Shown one piece after another: positions 24,426-36,875 of a stretch of DNA of 64,000 nt. The first letter of the stretch is position 1. Each line of letters begins with the position of its first letter. The position numbers and the translations under genes are program-made. Source of the DNA: Neocallimastix lanati (nom. inval.) (Eukaryota; Neocallimastigomycota; Neocallimastigomycetes; Neocallimastigales; Neocallimastigaceae); the NCBI GenBank assembly GCA_016946835.1, contig JACVTC010000079.1, positions 727,001-791,000 on the forward strand. Reading direction: 5' to 3'. The notes beneath the pieces were generated by a model, which was not told the DNA's origin, searched no databases, and saw only the letters and a list, made by a program, of their open reading frames with translations.

Positions 24426-24844
24426 TAAATTTAGGATTTAGGACAGTTACAGAATAAAAAATTAATATAAATATATTAAAATTAATCTAATTAATATTAT
24501 AATAATTCAGATACATCAGGAAATATATATTATTATATAATTAAATAATTAAATAAATAAATAATAATATATGAAAATAATACATAATAATAATAATTAA
24601 TTGTTGTTGTAGTAGTAATAGTAGTAAAAACACAATTTAAAACAAAAAGTTTTTTTTTTTAAATTTATATTTATTATATTATTTTATTATATTTAATATA
24701 ATTGTGCCTTTTTTTTCTTCTTTTCGAAAGAAATTTATTTTTTATGATCATATACAAGTTTATTATTAAATAACTACTATATTTTAAATTTATCTAATTA
24801 TATAATATATATTCCATATTAATTTTTTAATTGACATAAATTTT
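24426..24844 (-). repeat. Shared 3' flank of celB2
   Basis: Reverse complement of the celB1 3' flank (8313-8690), including the TTTCTTTCGAAAAGAAG segment and the CTA/ATT repeats. Non-coding. Confidence 0.75.
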
Positions 24845-26263
24845 TTAATAAATACCACACCAATTGCCATTTTCAACACCCCATTTACCATCATTATCTG
24901 TGTAAACAACAGAAGAGGTACTTTGACAGCATGGATATCCAAGTCTTTCAGACCAACAACTACGTGAAGCGCTATTACAAGATGACTTTATTCCACACCA
25001 ATTTCCATTTTCAACTCCCCATTTACCATCAGAATCAGTGTAAACAACTTCACAACCATTACAACAACTGTAGCCAAGGTTTACACTGAAACATGAATTA
25101 TCGTTTGTTGGTTGGGATTGAGAAGTAGTAGTTGTGGTTTTTCTTACTGTAGTTCTTGTTTTAATAGAATTGCCTAAACCTTTAATTAAACCATTAACTA
25201 ATTTTGGGTAAACAACTTGTAAAGTAGAACGATTAATAAGACCAAAACGTTCACCTTCTCCTTCAAAGTAACCATTATCCCATATAACACATGGAATACC
25301 AAGAGATGTAGCTTTCTTAATATAATATTCAGCCCATCTTTCACGGTCATCTTCATTGTTTCGATTCATGGCACCAAATTCACCAATAATAACAGGAATA
25401 CCTTTGCTAATGAAGTTAGAGTTGATAATATTCATAACCCAATCAATTTCACTGCCATCGTTGAAATTACTAATTGCACCAGCTCCATTATTTAAGGCAA
25501 AGTTATATGGACTGTATGAGTGAAGAGAAACAATAACTTTATCATCACCACTTGGAAATTTGAAGTTATTCACAGCATTATCCATAACACAAGCAGCATA
25601 AGTTGGAATCATAAGATGACGTAAAGCATTGTTACCACCAGTAGCACGAATAGTTTTAACGAAAAGATCATTCATTTCATTAACGAAGCTCCATCCTTCA
25701 TAATCACCACCATTCCATTCATTTGCATCACCAACCTTTCTTGGTTCGTTCATACCTTCGAAAATTAAATGTTCATCATAGTCTGCAAATTCGGCTGCAA
25801 TTTGTTTCCATATAGCAACTAAAATTTTCTTAGCACTGTCTAAATTTTTTTGGAAAGCATGATTCCAAGTTTCATGATGAATATTTAAAATGGCGTAACC
25901 ACCAGTATTAAGAGCATAATCAACAATTTCTCGAACTCTTTTCATCCATTGATCATTAATTTTGTAGTCTGGAGCATCTCCAAAATGACCACTCCAAGTA
26001 GTTGGAATACGGAAAGTATTAAAACCAAGATCACTTAATTTATAGTAAAGTTCTTGAGTAGTTTTAACATTACCCCAACAAGTTTCTGAAGCAATTGGAT
26101 TTTTATTATAATCTAAAGTTTCAAAACAAGTAGCATCTAAAGTATTACCTAAACTCCAACCAATAGTCAAATCCTTAACTAATTCCTTAGATGAAATATT
26201 TTTCATGGCCTTTGAGCCAATAACAGCTAAACTAAGTAAACTGAGAGTATTTAAAATTTTCAT
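24845..26263 (-). CDS. celB: GH5 endoglucanase CelB with two fungal dockerins (copy 2)
   Basis: 472 residues, identical to copy 1 except Thr380 for Ala380 in the linker. The same signal peptide, GH5 catalytic pair (Glu173, Glu295), linker and two dockerins are present, with no intron and no disruption. It lies on the opposite strand from the other copies, inside the inverted duplication with the ankyrin pseudogene. Few nucleotide differences from copy 1 are visible across the gene, so the copies are very recent or are being homogenised by gene conversion. Its upstream region is cut about 700 bp from the start by the copia insertion, but the proximal conserved element is intact. The gene should be expressible. 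Confidence 0.96.
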   Translation of the reverse strand: MKILNTLSLLSLAVIGSKAMKNISSKELVKDLTIGWSLGNTLDATCFETLDYNKNPIASETCWGNVKTTQELYYKLSDLGFNTFRIPTTWSGHFGDAPDYKINDQWMKRVREIVDYALNTGGYAILNIHHETWNHAFQKNLDSAKKILVAIWKQIAAEFADYDEHLIFEGMNEPRKVGDANEWNGGDYEGWSFVNEMNDLFVKTIRATGGNNALRHLMIPTYAACVMDNAVNNFKFPSGDDKVIVSLHSYSPYNFALNNGAGAISNFNDGSEIDWVMNIINSNFISKGIPVIIGEFGAMNRNNEDDRERWAEYYIKKATSLGIPCVIWDNGYFEGEGERFGLINRSTLQVVYPKLVNGLIKGLGNSIKTRTTVRKTTTTTSQSQPTNDNSCFSVNLGYSCCNGCEVVYTDSDGKWGVENGNWCGIKSSCNSASRSCWSERLGYPCCQSTSSVVYTDNDGKWGVENGNWCGIY

Positions 26264-26959
26264 TTTGACTTGTTTATAATATAAAATATTAGAATATTGA
26301 TATATTTAAAATTTTCTTTTTCTTTTTTTTTTTTTTTTTTTTTTTTTTATAAAAAAAGCAAATAATAATAATTAATAACCTGTAATAATTATTATTTTTT
26401 TAAATAATATATTTAATTATCTTTATTAAAATAAATAATTCTATTATATATTTTTATCAAATATGTATATATATATATATTATTTTATTTATTATAAAAA
26501 ATTAGAAAAAATTTTTGATATTTATATATTTCAAAATTTGATATTTACATATGTTTTAAATATAATATATTTAAGGAAAAACAATATAAAAATTTTGGAT
26601 AATTTATGTCAATTTGATCAAGAAATTAAAACATTTGAGTAATATACAATAGCTTAATTTAAACTTAATTTATAATTGTATTGACAAACTGTAATTAATA
26701 AATTTTAACAATTTTAAATTTAATATGAAAAAAATCTTGCCTAGAATTATTAAAACTTTATTTTATATTATTGATAATTTAATTAAATTATACATTACTT
26801 TTATGGTTAGAAAATAATTCGGAAAATAAAAAAAAGTTTAATAACTATATTTATGATTAATAATAAATATATTAAAGATAAATCTATATAATTAAATTAT
26901 ATATTTATTCCTATTCATTATAAATATAACTTTACATTAATAAATTAATGTTCTAAGTT
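26264..26959 (-). other. Upstream flank of celB2
   Basis: The reverse complement matches the upstream flanks of celB3 and celB4 closely (CATAAAAGTAATGTATAATT, ATTCTAGGCAAGATTTTT) as far as about 26830. It includes the conserved AATAATTATTACAGG element at 26361-26394. Non-coding. The copia element begins at 26965. Confidence 0.7.
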
Positions 26960-26964
26960 CTTTT

Positions 26965-27184
26965 TGTTAGAACAATTAAAATATTGAATTGAATTAATAA
27001 TAATTAGAAATAATTAATGTATTTATTCTAAAGAATATTCATGTAATTCATAATTAGTAATGAAGTCAAGCCACATATTTTTATATAAATACAATTTTAT
27101 TTATGTTAATACTCTAAAAATAATTAACATTATTATATTAAATAAAATTATAAATTTATTAATAAAACTTAAATATTTCTAATA
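26965..27184 (+). repeat. 5' LTR of copia element
   Basis: 220 bp, starting TGTTAGAACAATT and ending TTTCTAATA, an imperfect TGTTAG/CTAACA end pair. It aligns along its whole length with the 3' LTR, with a handful of substitutions and small indels. Confidence 0.93.
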
Positions 27185-27220
27185 GATTAAGAGTCTCAAG
27201 TCTCTTATAGTTTTAAAAAG

Positions 27221-28143
27221 ATGTCTGAACTAGTTTTATCTGAAAAAGAAAAACTCCAGGGAATAGATAATTTCCCAATCTGGTATTCAATAATGATGGA
27301 TTACTTAAAGGCGAAAATATTAGCAAAATATATCACATATAATATGATTGACATGTTAAAAAAGCCTACAAGCAATGGGAATTTAACACCAGAAGACAGT
27401 GATTTCAATGAAAACCTAGAAACAGAAGACGCAAAGGCCTGTACAATTATCTTAACTAATGTCTGTGATAAAATAAAAACATATATAAAGGATTTTAAAA
27501 CTGGTCATAAGAGAATGAAGAAAATAGAAAAATTATACAAAAACGATAACTCTTCCTTTTATGGTATGTAGATGAAAAAGCTATATTCTATCCGCGCAAA
27601 AAATGTTCAAGAAACAATGAACGTCACAAATGAAATAATGGAGTTTTTCAGATTATTGAATGACTCCCCTACAAAACCTACTAATATAGAAAAGATCATA
27701 ATTATACATTATCAAATGATCTTAAAAGTAAAGTAATAGTTAGTTCAAAATTAACTCCGGAACAGTTTTACGAAGAAATAAAAGACAAATTCACTGTCTT
27801 CACATACAAAAATGATAGAGTTAATAACTCTAATATTGAAAAGCAAAAAACAAAAGGTATCCTTTCAAATGGAGACATACCAGATCTCAATAATATAGAA
27901 AATAAGAAAAGAAATATGATACAAAGAAAATCCAAAAACAAGATGAAGAAATATTGCGTGATTTGTAATAAAAAAGGACATTTATCAAAAGACTGTTACT
28001 TTAACCTATGCGGAACCAACAGAAATAACAAAAGATGCATATTTAACAAGAACCTTAAGAAGAAATTAAATAATACAAACTCAAATAAGAACAAAGAAAA
28101 ACAATCAATAAATAATATAGAAATCGATGAAGAGAATTACTAG
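27221..28143 (+). pseudogene. Copia Gag with zinc knuckle
   Basis: Starts at ATG 27221 (MSELVLSEKEKLQGIDNFPI), typical of copia Gag where a Trp/Tyr motif (WYSIMMDYL) follows. The first frame stops at 27569-27571 and the reading continues in other frames. A CCHC zinc knuckle, C-x2-C-x4-H-x4-C, lies at 27955-27996 (YCVICNKKGHLSKDCYF). The last stop is TAG at 28141. The knuckle binds the element's RNA during packaging. Confidence 0.85.
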
Positions 28144-28176
28144 AATAAAATACCGTGTGATGATGAGATACTAACA

Positions 28177-28790
28177 ATGTTTGGTCCATATATAAACAAT
28201 CTGGAGCATGATGAAGTGACAACACAAAATGAAGATAATGATACAATTTGGACTTATGACATAGGGGCCAGCGAATATATCACAAATAATATAAATATAC
28301 TGGAGGATTACACAGAAAATAAGACTATCATGAAATATACAAATAATACTCTCTGCCATTTCGAAGGATATGGAACATATCATGGAATAATAAATAACCA
28401 TAAATTTACATTAAATAAAGTATATTATTCAACAAACAGTAATAAGAACATAATTAATGGGATAAAATTAGAAAAATCTGGAATCAATATAAACATCAAC
28501 AACATCAACGAAAAAATATCATTAACTTTAACTAACAACAACAATAAAATAAACGACATCATATTTCCAGATCAATTTAATATTGGTAGAATAAAACCAA
28601 CAAATTTAAAACAATATCCTCAATTGAACAACGAACAAATTTATGGCATAGACGGTTTGGGCATTTTTACCAACCAGATATTAATAAATATTTAAATCTA
28701 CATAATGTAAACACAGAACAATGCCTAGATTGTAAAATTTCAAAATTAAAGAGGAAACCCCACAACAAAACCACACCAATGGCTTCGACT
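28177..28790 (+). pseudogene. Copia protease and start of integrase leader
   Basis: WTYDIGASEYITNN corresponds to the aspartic protease active site, but with Ile where Ser or Thr normally sits (D-S/T-G-A), so activity is doubtful. After 28690 a shifted frame reads LNLHNVNTEQCLDCKISKLK, the pre-integrase zinc region. The sequence then jumps straight to RT at about 28810. Confidence 0.8.
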
Positions 28791-28807
28791 ATATTAGAAT
28801 AACTAAC

Positions 28808-29990
28808 CCAGTTAGACATAAAAGCTGCCTACCTAAATGCTAACCTTGATAAAGACATATATACCACTATCCTTCCCGGAGATAAAAATTATCAAAAAGG
28901 ATTTTGGAAACTAAATAAAGCTCTATACGGTTTAAAATAATCTGGAAGACAATGGTTTGAAACAATTTATACCTTCATAAAAGTACAAAGCTTCTATCAA
29001 TTAAAATCCGATCCGTGCATTTTTAGAAAACTAAAAGATAATAAAATAATTTGCTTAATTGGTATATATGTAGATGATATGATCATCAGTAGTAGTGACT
29101 ATGAAATAAACGATATAATCAATAAAATTAAATCAAAATTTAAAATTTCTAATTATTGACCAATCAAATATCTTCTTGGTATTACAATTGAACAAATGAA
29201 ATTTGAATACCTAATTTCACAAATAAATTTTATTGAAAATTTATTGAGTAATTTTAAAATTACTCAAAACAAAAGAACTAACACACCTTGCACACTAAAC
29301 AATATTACTAATGATAAACCTTTTGATCCTACTACATATAAAAGTGTAATTGGATCACTTATATATTTAGCAAAACGCACTTGGCCAGACATTTCTTTCG
29401 CGGTGTATCATGCTGCACGACAATGTGAAAATCCAACATAAGCCGATTTGTATAAAACTATCAATATTTTAAAATATTTAAATAACACTAAATACTACAA
29501 AATTTTATATAATGGTTTAGGTTCATTCCATGGATACACCGATGCTGATTTCGCTGGGGACAAGGAAGACCGGAAATCAACATCAGGTATATATTCTTAA
29601 TGGGAAACTCCCCAATTTCATGGTATTCTAAGAAACAAACAATAGTAGCTATTTCTAATGCAGAAGAAGAATACATTAGTGCCTCAGAATGCATCAAGAA
29701 GTCTCTGTGGTTCAGAAACATTATATATGAATTATTCAACCACAAATCTCCTATCACAATATACGCAGACAATAAATCAAACAAAATAATTATGGAAAAT
29801 GGAGAATTCTCTATAAAATTAAAACATATAGATATAAATTTTATTTCGATAATAACGGCAACATTAAGAAAAACAAAATAATACTAAAATACAATAGTAC
29901 AAGTGAAATGGTAGCTGAAATACTAACAAAAAACATTAATGGAACAAAATTAAAAAGTTTCACAAGTAAAATTTTTGACATAAACTAAAC
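28808..29990 (+). pseudogene. Copia reverse transcriptase and RNase H
   Basis: RT blocks: LDIKAAYLNANLDKDIY, WKLNKALYGLK then TAA (28938) then SGRQW, YVDDMI at 29067-29078, YLLGITIEQ, GSLIYLAKRTWPDISFAV. RNase H: GYTDADFAGDKEDRKSTSG, a frameshift, then SWYSKKQ, SNAEEEYISASEC and KHIDINF to about 29880. The first part of the RT fingers is missing with the integrase. Stops stand where copia elements normally have Gln (GLKQSG; NPTQAD at 29439). Confidence 0.9.
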
Positions 29991-30061
29991 AATACATACT
30001 ATAAAATCAACTTTACAAAACATTAAATCATTTCCTAAAATAATTTAAGTTTTAAGCGGAA

Positions 30062-30283
30062 TGTTGGAATAATTAAAATATTGAATTGAATTAATAATAA
30101 TTAGTAATAAATAATAATGTATTTATTCTAAAGAATATTCATGTAATTCATAATTAGTAATGAAGTTAAGCCACATATTTTTATATAAATACAATTTTAT
30201 TTGTGTTAATACTCTAACAATAATTAACATTAATGTATAAATAAAAATTATAAATTTATTAATAAAATTAAATATTTCTAATA
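30062..30283 (+). repeat. 3' LTR of copia element
   Basis: 222 bp, starting TGTTGGAATAATT directly after the purine-rich AAGCGGAA and ending TTTCTAATA. One start base differs from the 5' LTR (TGTTGG against TGTTAG). Confidence 0.93.
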
Positions 30284-30288
30284 CTTTT

Positions 30289-30689
30289 AATATAAATAAA
30301 TAAATAATATAATATAATAAAATACATAATTTATCATTAACATTCGTGTGTTTCTACCGATATTCAGTCAATAATAATTTATATTATTATATATTTTTTA
30401 TATTATTAGTTATATTTTATATTATTATTTATATTTTATATTTTTTAATAGATTTATTCATAGAGTATTCCATATGATTTGTACTAGCCACATTATTTTT
30501 ATATAAATATCACGATATCTGTTAATATTAAACTTTGTAATTACCTTTTATAAATAAATAAAATATAAAATATTAATAATAAATTTTAATAATAATAATA
30601 ATAATAATTATAATAAATAATAATAATATTGTCAATAATAGCATTATCAATGATAGTAATATTCTTAATATGAATGTTATTACAAATAA
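30289..30689. other. AT-rich spacer, possible remnant of gypsy 5' LTR
   Basis: Contains TATT and AAT repeats and one patch (30470-30540: TAGCCACATTATTTTTATATAAAT) resembling the middle of the copia LTR. A decayed LTR or leader of the following gypsy element is possible; no LTR ends can be fixed. Confidence 0.35.
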
Positions 30690-31568
30690 ATGAAAATGAG
30701 CTCAAACGAAAAGAGAAGAAAAATTCAACCAATTGTAGGTGGAAATAATAAGAATGTAAAAGTTTGGTACATTCTTATAAAAAATTTGCAAAAGATGGAA
30801 AAGGTTACTGACGATGAAGAAAGATCAGTTCATTCTGGCAGTAACTCTAGGAGAAGCTACTCAAATTGATAGTAACAAATTTGTAGAGGTTAATAGAATT
30901 TTAAATTTAAAAGAGTGTAGAGATATCCTTGAAAGGTATCATTTTAATGAAAAAGAAAGATTTAGGGAATTAAAAATTATACTGATAATACCAAATGAAA
31001 GTATCCGAGAATTTAACGATAGGTATTTGGATTACTACTGCCAATTATCTACCGAGAATAAAGCAAAACTATTAGTCTACGATTACGAGAATTCCATATA
31101 TAATCAAACTGATATTTATGAAAAGGTAGACTATGAAAAAGCCAAAACTATTGAAGCTACTTGTAAAATTGCTAAAGAAGTCGAAAGAATAAAACTCGGA
31201 AGTCGTCTAATACAAAAGTGTAGAAAATATAATAATAATAATATTCAAAATAATTATCCATTTGTTAATGGATATAAACCCAACCAAAACTTTAATCAAT
31301 TAAATAATAATTATAGCTCTTTCTTAAATAAGAATTTAAATAATGAATTACAGAGGAGTAATAATTTTAACAATAATTTGAACAATTATAATAATATTAA
31401 TAATAATACATTAAATAGAATGAATAATACAAAGATTCCAAGAAATATAATAATAATTCAAACAATAATGATTTGAGTAGTGTTGATGATATTACCAGGG
31501 GTTTAGAGAACCTACATATAAAAGTATGTTATTGGTGCCATGAGCCAGGTCATATTATTATGTATTGC
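30690..31568 (+). pseudogene. Gypsy Gag and zinc knuckle
   Basis: A short frame from ATG 30690 shifts at about 30860 into an open stretch ending at 31476. It contains the capsid-like YHFNEKERFRELKII and LIIPNESIREFNDRYLDYY followed by Asn-rich sequence. The CCHC knuckle at 31527-31568 reads CYWCHEPGHIIMYC. A nucleocapsid role is expected. Confidence 0.8.
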
Positions 31569-32408
31569 CCACAACTCAGGTATCAACAAAACAATATGAA
31601 ATACTCAAAAAACTAGATTATGGAAGAATACTAATTTCCAATAATCAAAATGTCACTATAATGATTATGGTGAGAATAATATCGCTAATGGTTGTCTCAA
31701 TAATAATGGAGACAATGCTGTAGTATCTTCTTACGACAATCCTGGCAACTTGGAAAAAATTATGGCTGCTGCAAAAAGAGAAAGGGATAAAAAATATAAT
31801 ATTATATTAGTAAACGCTAATAAGAGTTACGTAATATAAGGAATAATTATAATAAAACTTTCGATAATAATTCACAAACTATTTCTCAAAATAAAATATT
31901 TAATTATATAATATTAATAAACCTATACAAAATAATAATTTATCTAATAATATTACAAATAACAGACAAATTATTATGCCTACTAGAAGAATAAGTAAAA
32001 AAGTCCTTAACAATAATATTAAAAATGATAATAATAATGAAAATAAAAATGGAAAAGTTGAAAATAATAATAAAGCACAGAAAAGAAAAATCTTTAAGAA
32101 TAATATTAATAATAATGATTCAGACTATAAAATTAATAAAATAATATTAAAATTAATAATATGGATACAATGAAAAATGAAAATTTAGCAGAAAAAAAAA
32201 AGAAACAAAAACCTACCTTACAGATGATGAGAATCCATGAGCATATAATATTTGTGAAGATTTATTAAATATTCCAGCAAATATTACCATTAAATAACTC
32301 CTTAACATTTTAAAAATTTATAAAAACGAATTAACTAAAAGCATTAAGAAATCAAAGCAAAATAATGAAAGTATTATTAATGCTATTAATTCTACTATTG
32401 ATAATAAT

Positions 32409-32439
<31 letters not shown>

Positions 32440-32639
32440 GTAGTACTAATATATTAGTAACAATGAAAATTACAGTGATACTAATTATAATAGTAAAAAA
32501 GCTAATAATTCAAATAATAATAATAATATTGTACATGAATATGATGTTGCAGTTGTACGAAGATATATTGATAGCTATCCTGCTTCTATTTTTAAATAAA
32601 TTTATTAAAAATTATCTATTTATTGACCACAATAAAAGT

Positions 32640-33170
32640 ACAATAAGACAAGCAATGGTTAATGATATAAGTTGTGCTTATAATATTGTTCGCTTAAATG
32701 TTAAACTGGGGTTATGTTGAACTTATTACTGATTTTAAAATTTCCAATAAGGATGAATCTTTTTATGATACGATTATTTCTCTTAAAACACAATCGAATA
32801 ACAGGATTTTGATACATTTCATAAATTTCTTGCATATATGAATATGGAGGATAAATTAATACCTATTAGTAATATAGAAGATATAAATACTTTCACTTCT
32901 CAGTCTTTATTATGTGTTTATCCTGAAACAAAAATTGATATTGTTGAGGTTACTTTATTTGTTAATACTAATGAATCAAATTCTAATATTAGTACTAAGG
33001 AAAAAGATGATATAATTAATTCTATTATTAATCAAATAAAATTTAAAAATAATAAAGTTTATAATAATTTTTGTAAATTATTAAAAAAATTTGATGATTT
33101 TATTGCCATTTCTTCTGATGATTTTGAACCTTCTAAATTACTCCCTCATCATATTACTTTAGAATAAAAA
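32640..33170 (+). pseudogene. Gypsy pre-RT linker
   Basis: Frame-shifted stretch ending in an open run at 32838-33167, FKNNKVYNNFCKLLKKFDDF then LPHHITLE and a TAA. This resembles the connector between protease and RT in gypsy elements, where a "...kykdvf" helix and "HrI.l" precede RT. A protease active site is not recognisable. Confidence 0.55.
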
Positions 33171-33179
33171 AATACACCA

Positions 33180-34450
33180 ATTATACAAAAGGCGTATAAG
33201 ATTTCTCAAGTTTAATCTGATACTTTAAAAGAAGAACTTCGTAAATTATTGGATAAAAAGTTAATTGAATCTTCACATTCTCCATGGGCTTCTCATGTTG
33301 TTTTAGTTTAAAAGAAAAATGGTAAACGGCGTCTTTGTGTTGATTTTAGGAAGTTGAATGAAATTTCTATTAAAGACGCTTATGAACTTCCAAAAAGTTT
33401 TGAAATTTTTGATTCTTTGAATGATTCAAAAATATTTTCTTATGTTGATTTATTTAGTCGTTACCATCAAATTCCTATGTGGGCTGATGATATAGAAAAG
33501 ACTTTTTTTACAACGAAATTTGGTAACTATTATTTTAAAGTAATTCCTTTTGGTTTAACTAACACACCTGCTACCTTTCAGCGTGAAATGAATCGAATTT
33601 TCTTTGATTTGATTAATGATTGTGTTCAAATATACGTAGATGATATTATTATAAATTCTTATTGTTTCGAAAATCATCTAATTCATCTTTCTAAGGTTTT
33701 TAATATTTCAAGAAAATATAATTTGAAATTAAATATAAAAAAATGTCATTTTTGTCAAACAGAAATTGTAGCTTTAGGTCATAAAGTTACTACTTCCTTT
33801 AAATAAGAAAACTCTTTCCATTATGAATATGGCACCTCCTACTAATGTGTCTGAACTTCATTTTTTTCTAGGAATGACTGGTTATAATAGAAATTTCGTT
33901 GACAATTACTCGGCAAAATTAACTCCTCTTTGTTCTTTATTAAGAAAGAATACTCTATTTGTTTAGATTGATTCTCAAAACTATAGATTTCAATTTTTAA
34001 ATAATTGTTTAATTAGTGCCCCTATTCTCTGTTACCCTAAATTTGATATTCCCTTTATTATTCAATCTGATGATTATGGTTATGGTATTGTTGGTGTTCT
34101 TTTACAACTTTATGATGATAAAATTGAACACCATATTTATTTTGTTTGTAGAAGTTTAAAAAATTTGAGAAAAATTATACTACAACTGAACTTGAAGGTA
34201 CCGCTACTTATTATTACTTAGTCCAATTTGAACATTATATTTTAAGTAATCCTTTCAAAATTATTCTATATACTGATCACAAACCTTTATTTTCTATTAT
34301 TAAAAGTTGTAAGCCGAATACTCTTAAACATCAACGATGGTGTGAAAATTTTAGTAAACTTCAAGTAAAGCTAATTTGATTGCTGATGCATTGTCTAGAG
34401 TTGTTCATAAAGACTTCTCTATTACTAATGTTTGTATTAGTTCTAATCCT
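33180..34450 (+). pseudogene. Gypsy reverse transcriptase and RNase H
   Basis: RT: ELRKLLDKKLIESSHSPWAS, then V-L-V-stop-KKNGKRRLCVDFRKLN, YVDLFSRYHQIPM, FGLTNTPATFQREMNRIFF and the catalytic YVDD at 33633-33644. RNase H in shifted frames: IQSDDYGYGIVGVLLQL (34055-34110), YTTTELEGTATYYYLVQFEH (34175-34240), LYTDHKPL (34270) and IADALSRVVHKDF (34380). The catalytic residues are still readable despite the breaks. Confidence 0.9.
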
Positions 34451-34639
34451 TTTTTTAATAGCGATATTCTGTTCACTTCTGTTAATAATTCTATATAGTT
34501 CCTTTGATTCGCCCATTGATAATAATTCACCTGTTGATAGTTCTATTTTCACCCAAGAGGAGAAAAAAAAATTTATTTCTGAATTTATGTATAAATTTTT
34601 AACCAATTGATTTGTAAAAATTGATAATAACTTATATTT

Positions 34640-35063
34640 TAGTGATCTATTGTTTCTGGTTACTCTAGTTTTAAATTACTGTATGGAAGAAAAGAATTGC
34701 TATTGATCGATGTTAATTTAAGAAATTCAATATTAGAAGATAATGATTGATCGAAAGAAGAAATTTTAATTGAAAGATATGTTGAGCATGTCAAATGTGT
34801 AAAACAAGCTACGAAAAGAAATGCTTGGAACCATTAACTATTGGCAAAACAGAAGACAGACTCAACAAAGTAAGGAAAATTTTATAATTGATGATTTAGT
34901 AAAATTTAGAAATCACCAACGGACTAAATTTGAACTGTATTTCCTTGGTCCATGTATAATTAAGGACATATTTTGGAGTACAGTTCAATTACAGAATGTT
35001 ATGAACGGTACAAAATTGGGAAGAAACGTCAATATTAAAAATATATTACCGGTTAATGAATGA
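34640..35063 (+). pseudogene. Gypsy integrase C-terminal remnant
   Basis: SSFKLLYGRKELLLIDVNLR is the segment that follows the catalytic core in gypsy integrases. After 34821 comes FIIDDLVKFRNHQRTKFELY and FLGPCIIKDIF, the C-terminal beta-barrel type domain, then a stop at 35061-35063. The zinc-binding domain and the catalytic core that should lie between RNase H and this piece are missing. Confidence 0.8.
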
Positions 35064-36875
35064 AATCTCAAATTGAAATTTCAAAATCATAAATTTAATT
35101 TTTTCTTATTTTATGTAGAAAAAAATTTTTATTATTAAAATTTTATTATAAAATATAAATTTTCTTTTTTTTATATTATCAAATTTAATATAAATTAATA
35201 AAAAAATTTAATAATTTAAATTATTATTAATTTAATTTCAGTAATTTCTTGAGAAATAATTTTAATTCTAGTAGGGAAGTTATTGATATATAAACAAATA
35301 TATGTAGTATATATTTGTATATTTGAATATTTATATATTCGATATTAAATTTATATTTATTATTTATTATTCATTATTATTATTTATATTTCTTATATAT
35401 ATTTCTTAATTAAATTATATTTCTTATTTTATTTATTAAAGTTTATATAATTAATATAATAATTTATATTATTTATATTATTCATATTAAAATATATATA
35501 TTATTATATTCTTATTTATTATATTTGTTTATAATAATTATATATTATTAATACTTTATAATATAATTAATATTATTCTTATTCTTGTTTTTTTTTTTTA
35601 TGGTAGAAATAATATTGTAATTATAAAATAATAAAATATTAATAAAAATTATTGATAACTCAAATAAACTTATTAAATCAGCTACAACAATAAGAATATC
35701 ACATTTTTTAAATTATCATATAACAAAATGAATTATGATTGATGGGAAGGTTACATTAAAACAATTTTCATGTGATATATATAAATATGTGGCTTTAGCT
35801 ATATTATAAAATTTTTTCAATTTTTTGTAAAATAAATAAATAAATAAATAAATAAAGAATGTAATAATATAAGTGGTATAAACATTTAAAAGTTAAATAA
35901 ATATAATTAAATATAGTAAATGATATATCATTTACTATATTTAATTATATTATATTAATTGCAAAAGTTTAATTTCATCATTTTAATAATTATTTTTATT
36001 ATAAAATTTTTTTAAAAAAATTTTTTCTAAATATAGATTTATTTTATTTTCCGAATAGTTTATTATTTTTTTGAATTTATTATTATTTAAAGTTTCATTC
36101 TAAATCAAATTTTTATTTGTATAAAATTCTTATGGAGAATTATTAAAACATTATTTTATATTATTTCACAAATAACTTTATTACTATGATTTTGTATTAT
36201 TTAACTATTTAATAATTTTATACTTTCTAATCTATAAAATTCCTATTGAGAATTATTAAAACTTTATTTTATATTATTGATAATTTAATTAAAAAATATA
36301 TTATTCTCCGTATAAAATTTTATGAAAATATAATGAAATACATCTAGATTAGAAAGTATAAAATTATGTAGTTAAATAATATGAAATTATAGTAATAAAG
36401 TTATTTGTAAAATATAGTAAAAATTATTGATTATAAGAAATTATTTTAATTTAGAACATTAGTATAAGTGAAAATATAAAATAGTTCTTTTAGAAAAATT
36501 TTAGTAATTAGCCATAAAAATTAGATAATAATTACAATAATTCAAGGTTACTTATTCCTGTAAAATTAGGAAAATAAGTTTACTACTTAAATTAACGATT
36601 AATATTATCAGAATTATTTAATAAATTCTTTTAATATAAAACAAACATATTTATTTAAATTGTTTTATTATTTTCTTTTATTTTAATTTTAATTAGTATA
36701 ATAGATAAAAATGTGAAACATAATATATTTCCATCCTTTATAAAAATAATATTATTAAAGTTCTAAAATTTATTAATTACAGTTTATTAATTTTTAACTT
36801 TAACAATAGAATAAAAAAGAGGGACATTTTTTTTCTAATTTTTTATTTTTTTTTTAAAAAATATTATACCTGAGG
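35064..36875. other. AT-rich spacer and distal celB3 upstream flank
   Basis: 35064-35640 is TTA/ATT-type simple sequence. A short patch at 35751-35815 resembles the reverse complement of the middle of the copia LTR (GCCACATATTTATATA). From about 35870 onward scattered blocks match the distal upstream flanks of celB1 and celB4. An inverted repeat, ATTAAATATAGTAAATGATA and its mirror, sits at 35908-35947. No gene. Confidence 0.6.

Larger units (their letters stand above)
26960..30288 (+). mobile_element. Ty1/copia LTR retrotransposon with target duplication, defective
   Basis: Two LTRs (26965-27184 and 30062-30283) flank gag-pol remnants. Both sides carry the 5-bp direct repeat CTTTT (26960-26964 and 30284-30288), a target-site duplication showing that the ends are correct. 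Order inside: gag, zinc knuckle, protease, then reverse transcriptase and RNase H, the copia order, but the integrase core is missing. The element is dead: frameshifts plus stops such as 28938, 29439 and 29157. It inserted in the upstream flank of celB2. Confidence 0.95.
30690..35063 (+). mobile_element. Degenerate Ty3/gypsy retrotransposon
   Basis: Order: gag (30690-31480), zinc knuckle (31527-31568), an Asn-rich low-complexity spacer (31600-32620), a pre-RT region (32640-33170), RT (33180-33806), RNase H (about 33830-34450) and an integrase C-terminal piece (34640-35063). The order RT, RNase H, integrase is that of gypsy. The integrase core is absent. Stops at 33165, 33213, 33309 and 33966 plus several frameshifts make it inactive. 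No reliable LTR pair is visible. A GTAGGGAAG tract at 35269-35277 could be the polypurine tract. Confidence 0.88.

Noticed and set aside
28938-33311. Alternative genetic code with TAA/TAG as Gln
   Set aside because: It would explain several stops at Gln positions in retroelements, but the four celB genes, the LRR gene, the 12-Cys gene and the four-TM gene all end normally at TAA, and the elements also carry frameshifts.
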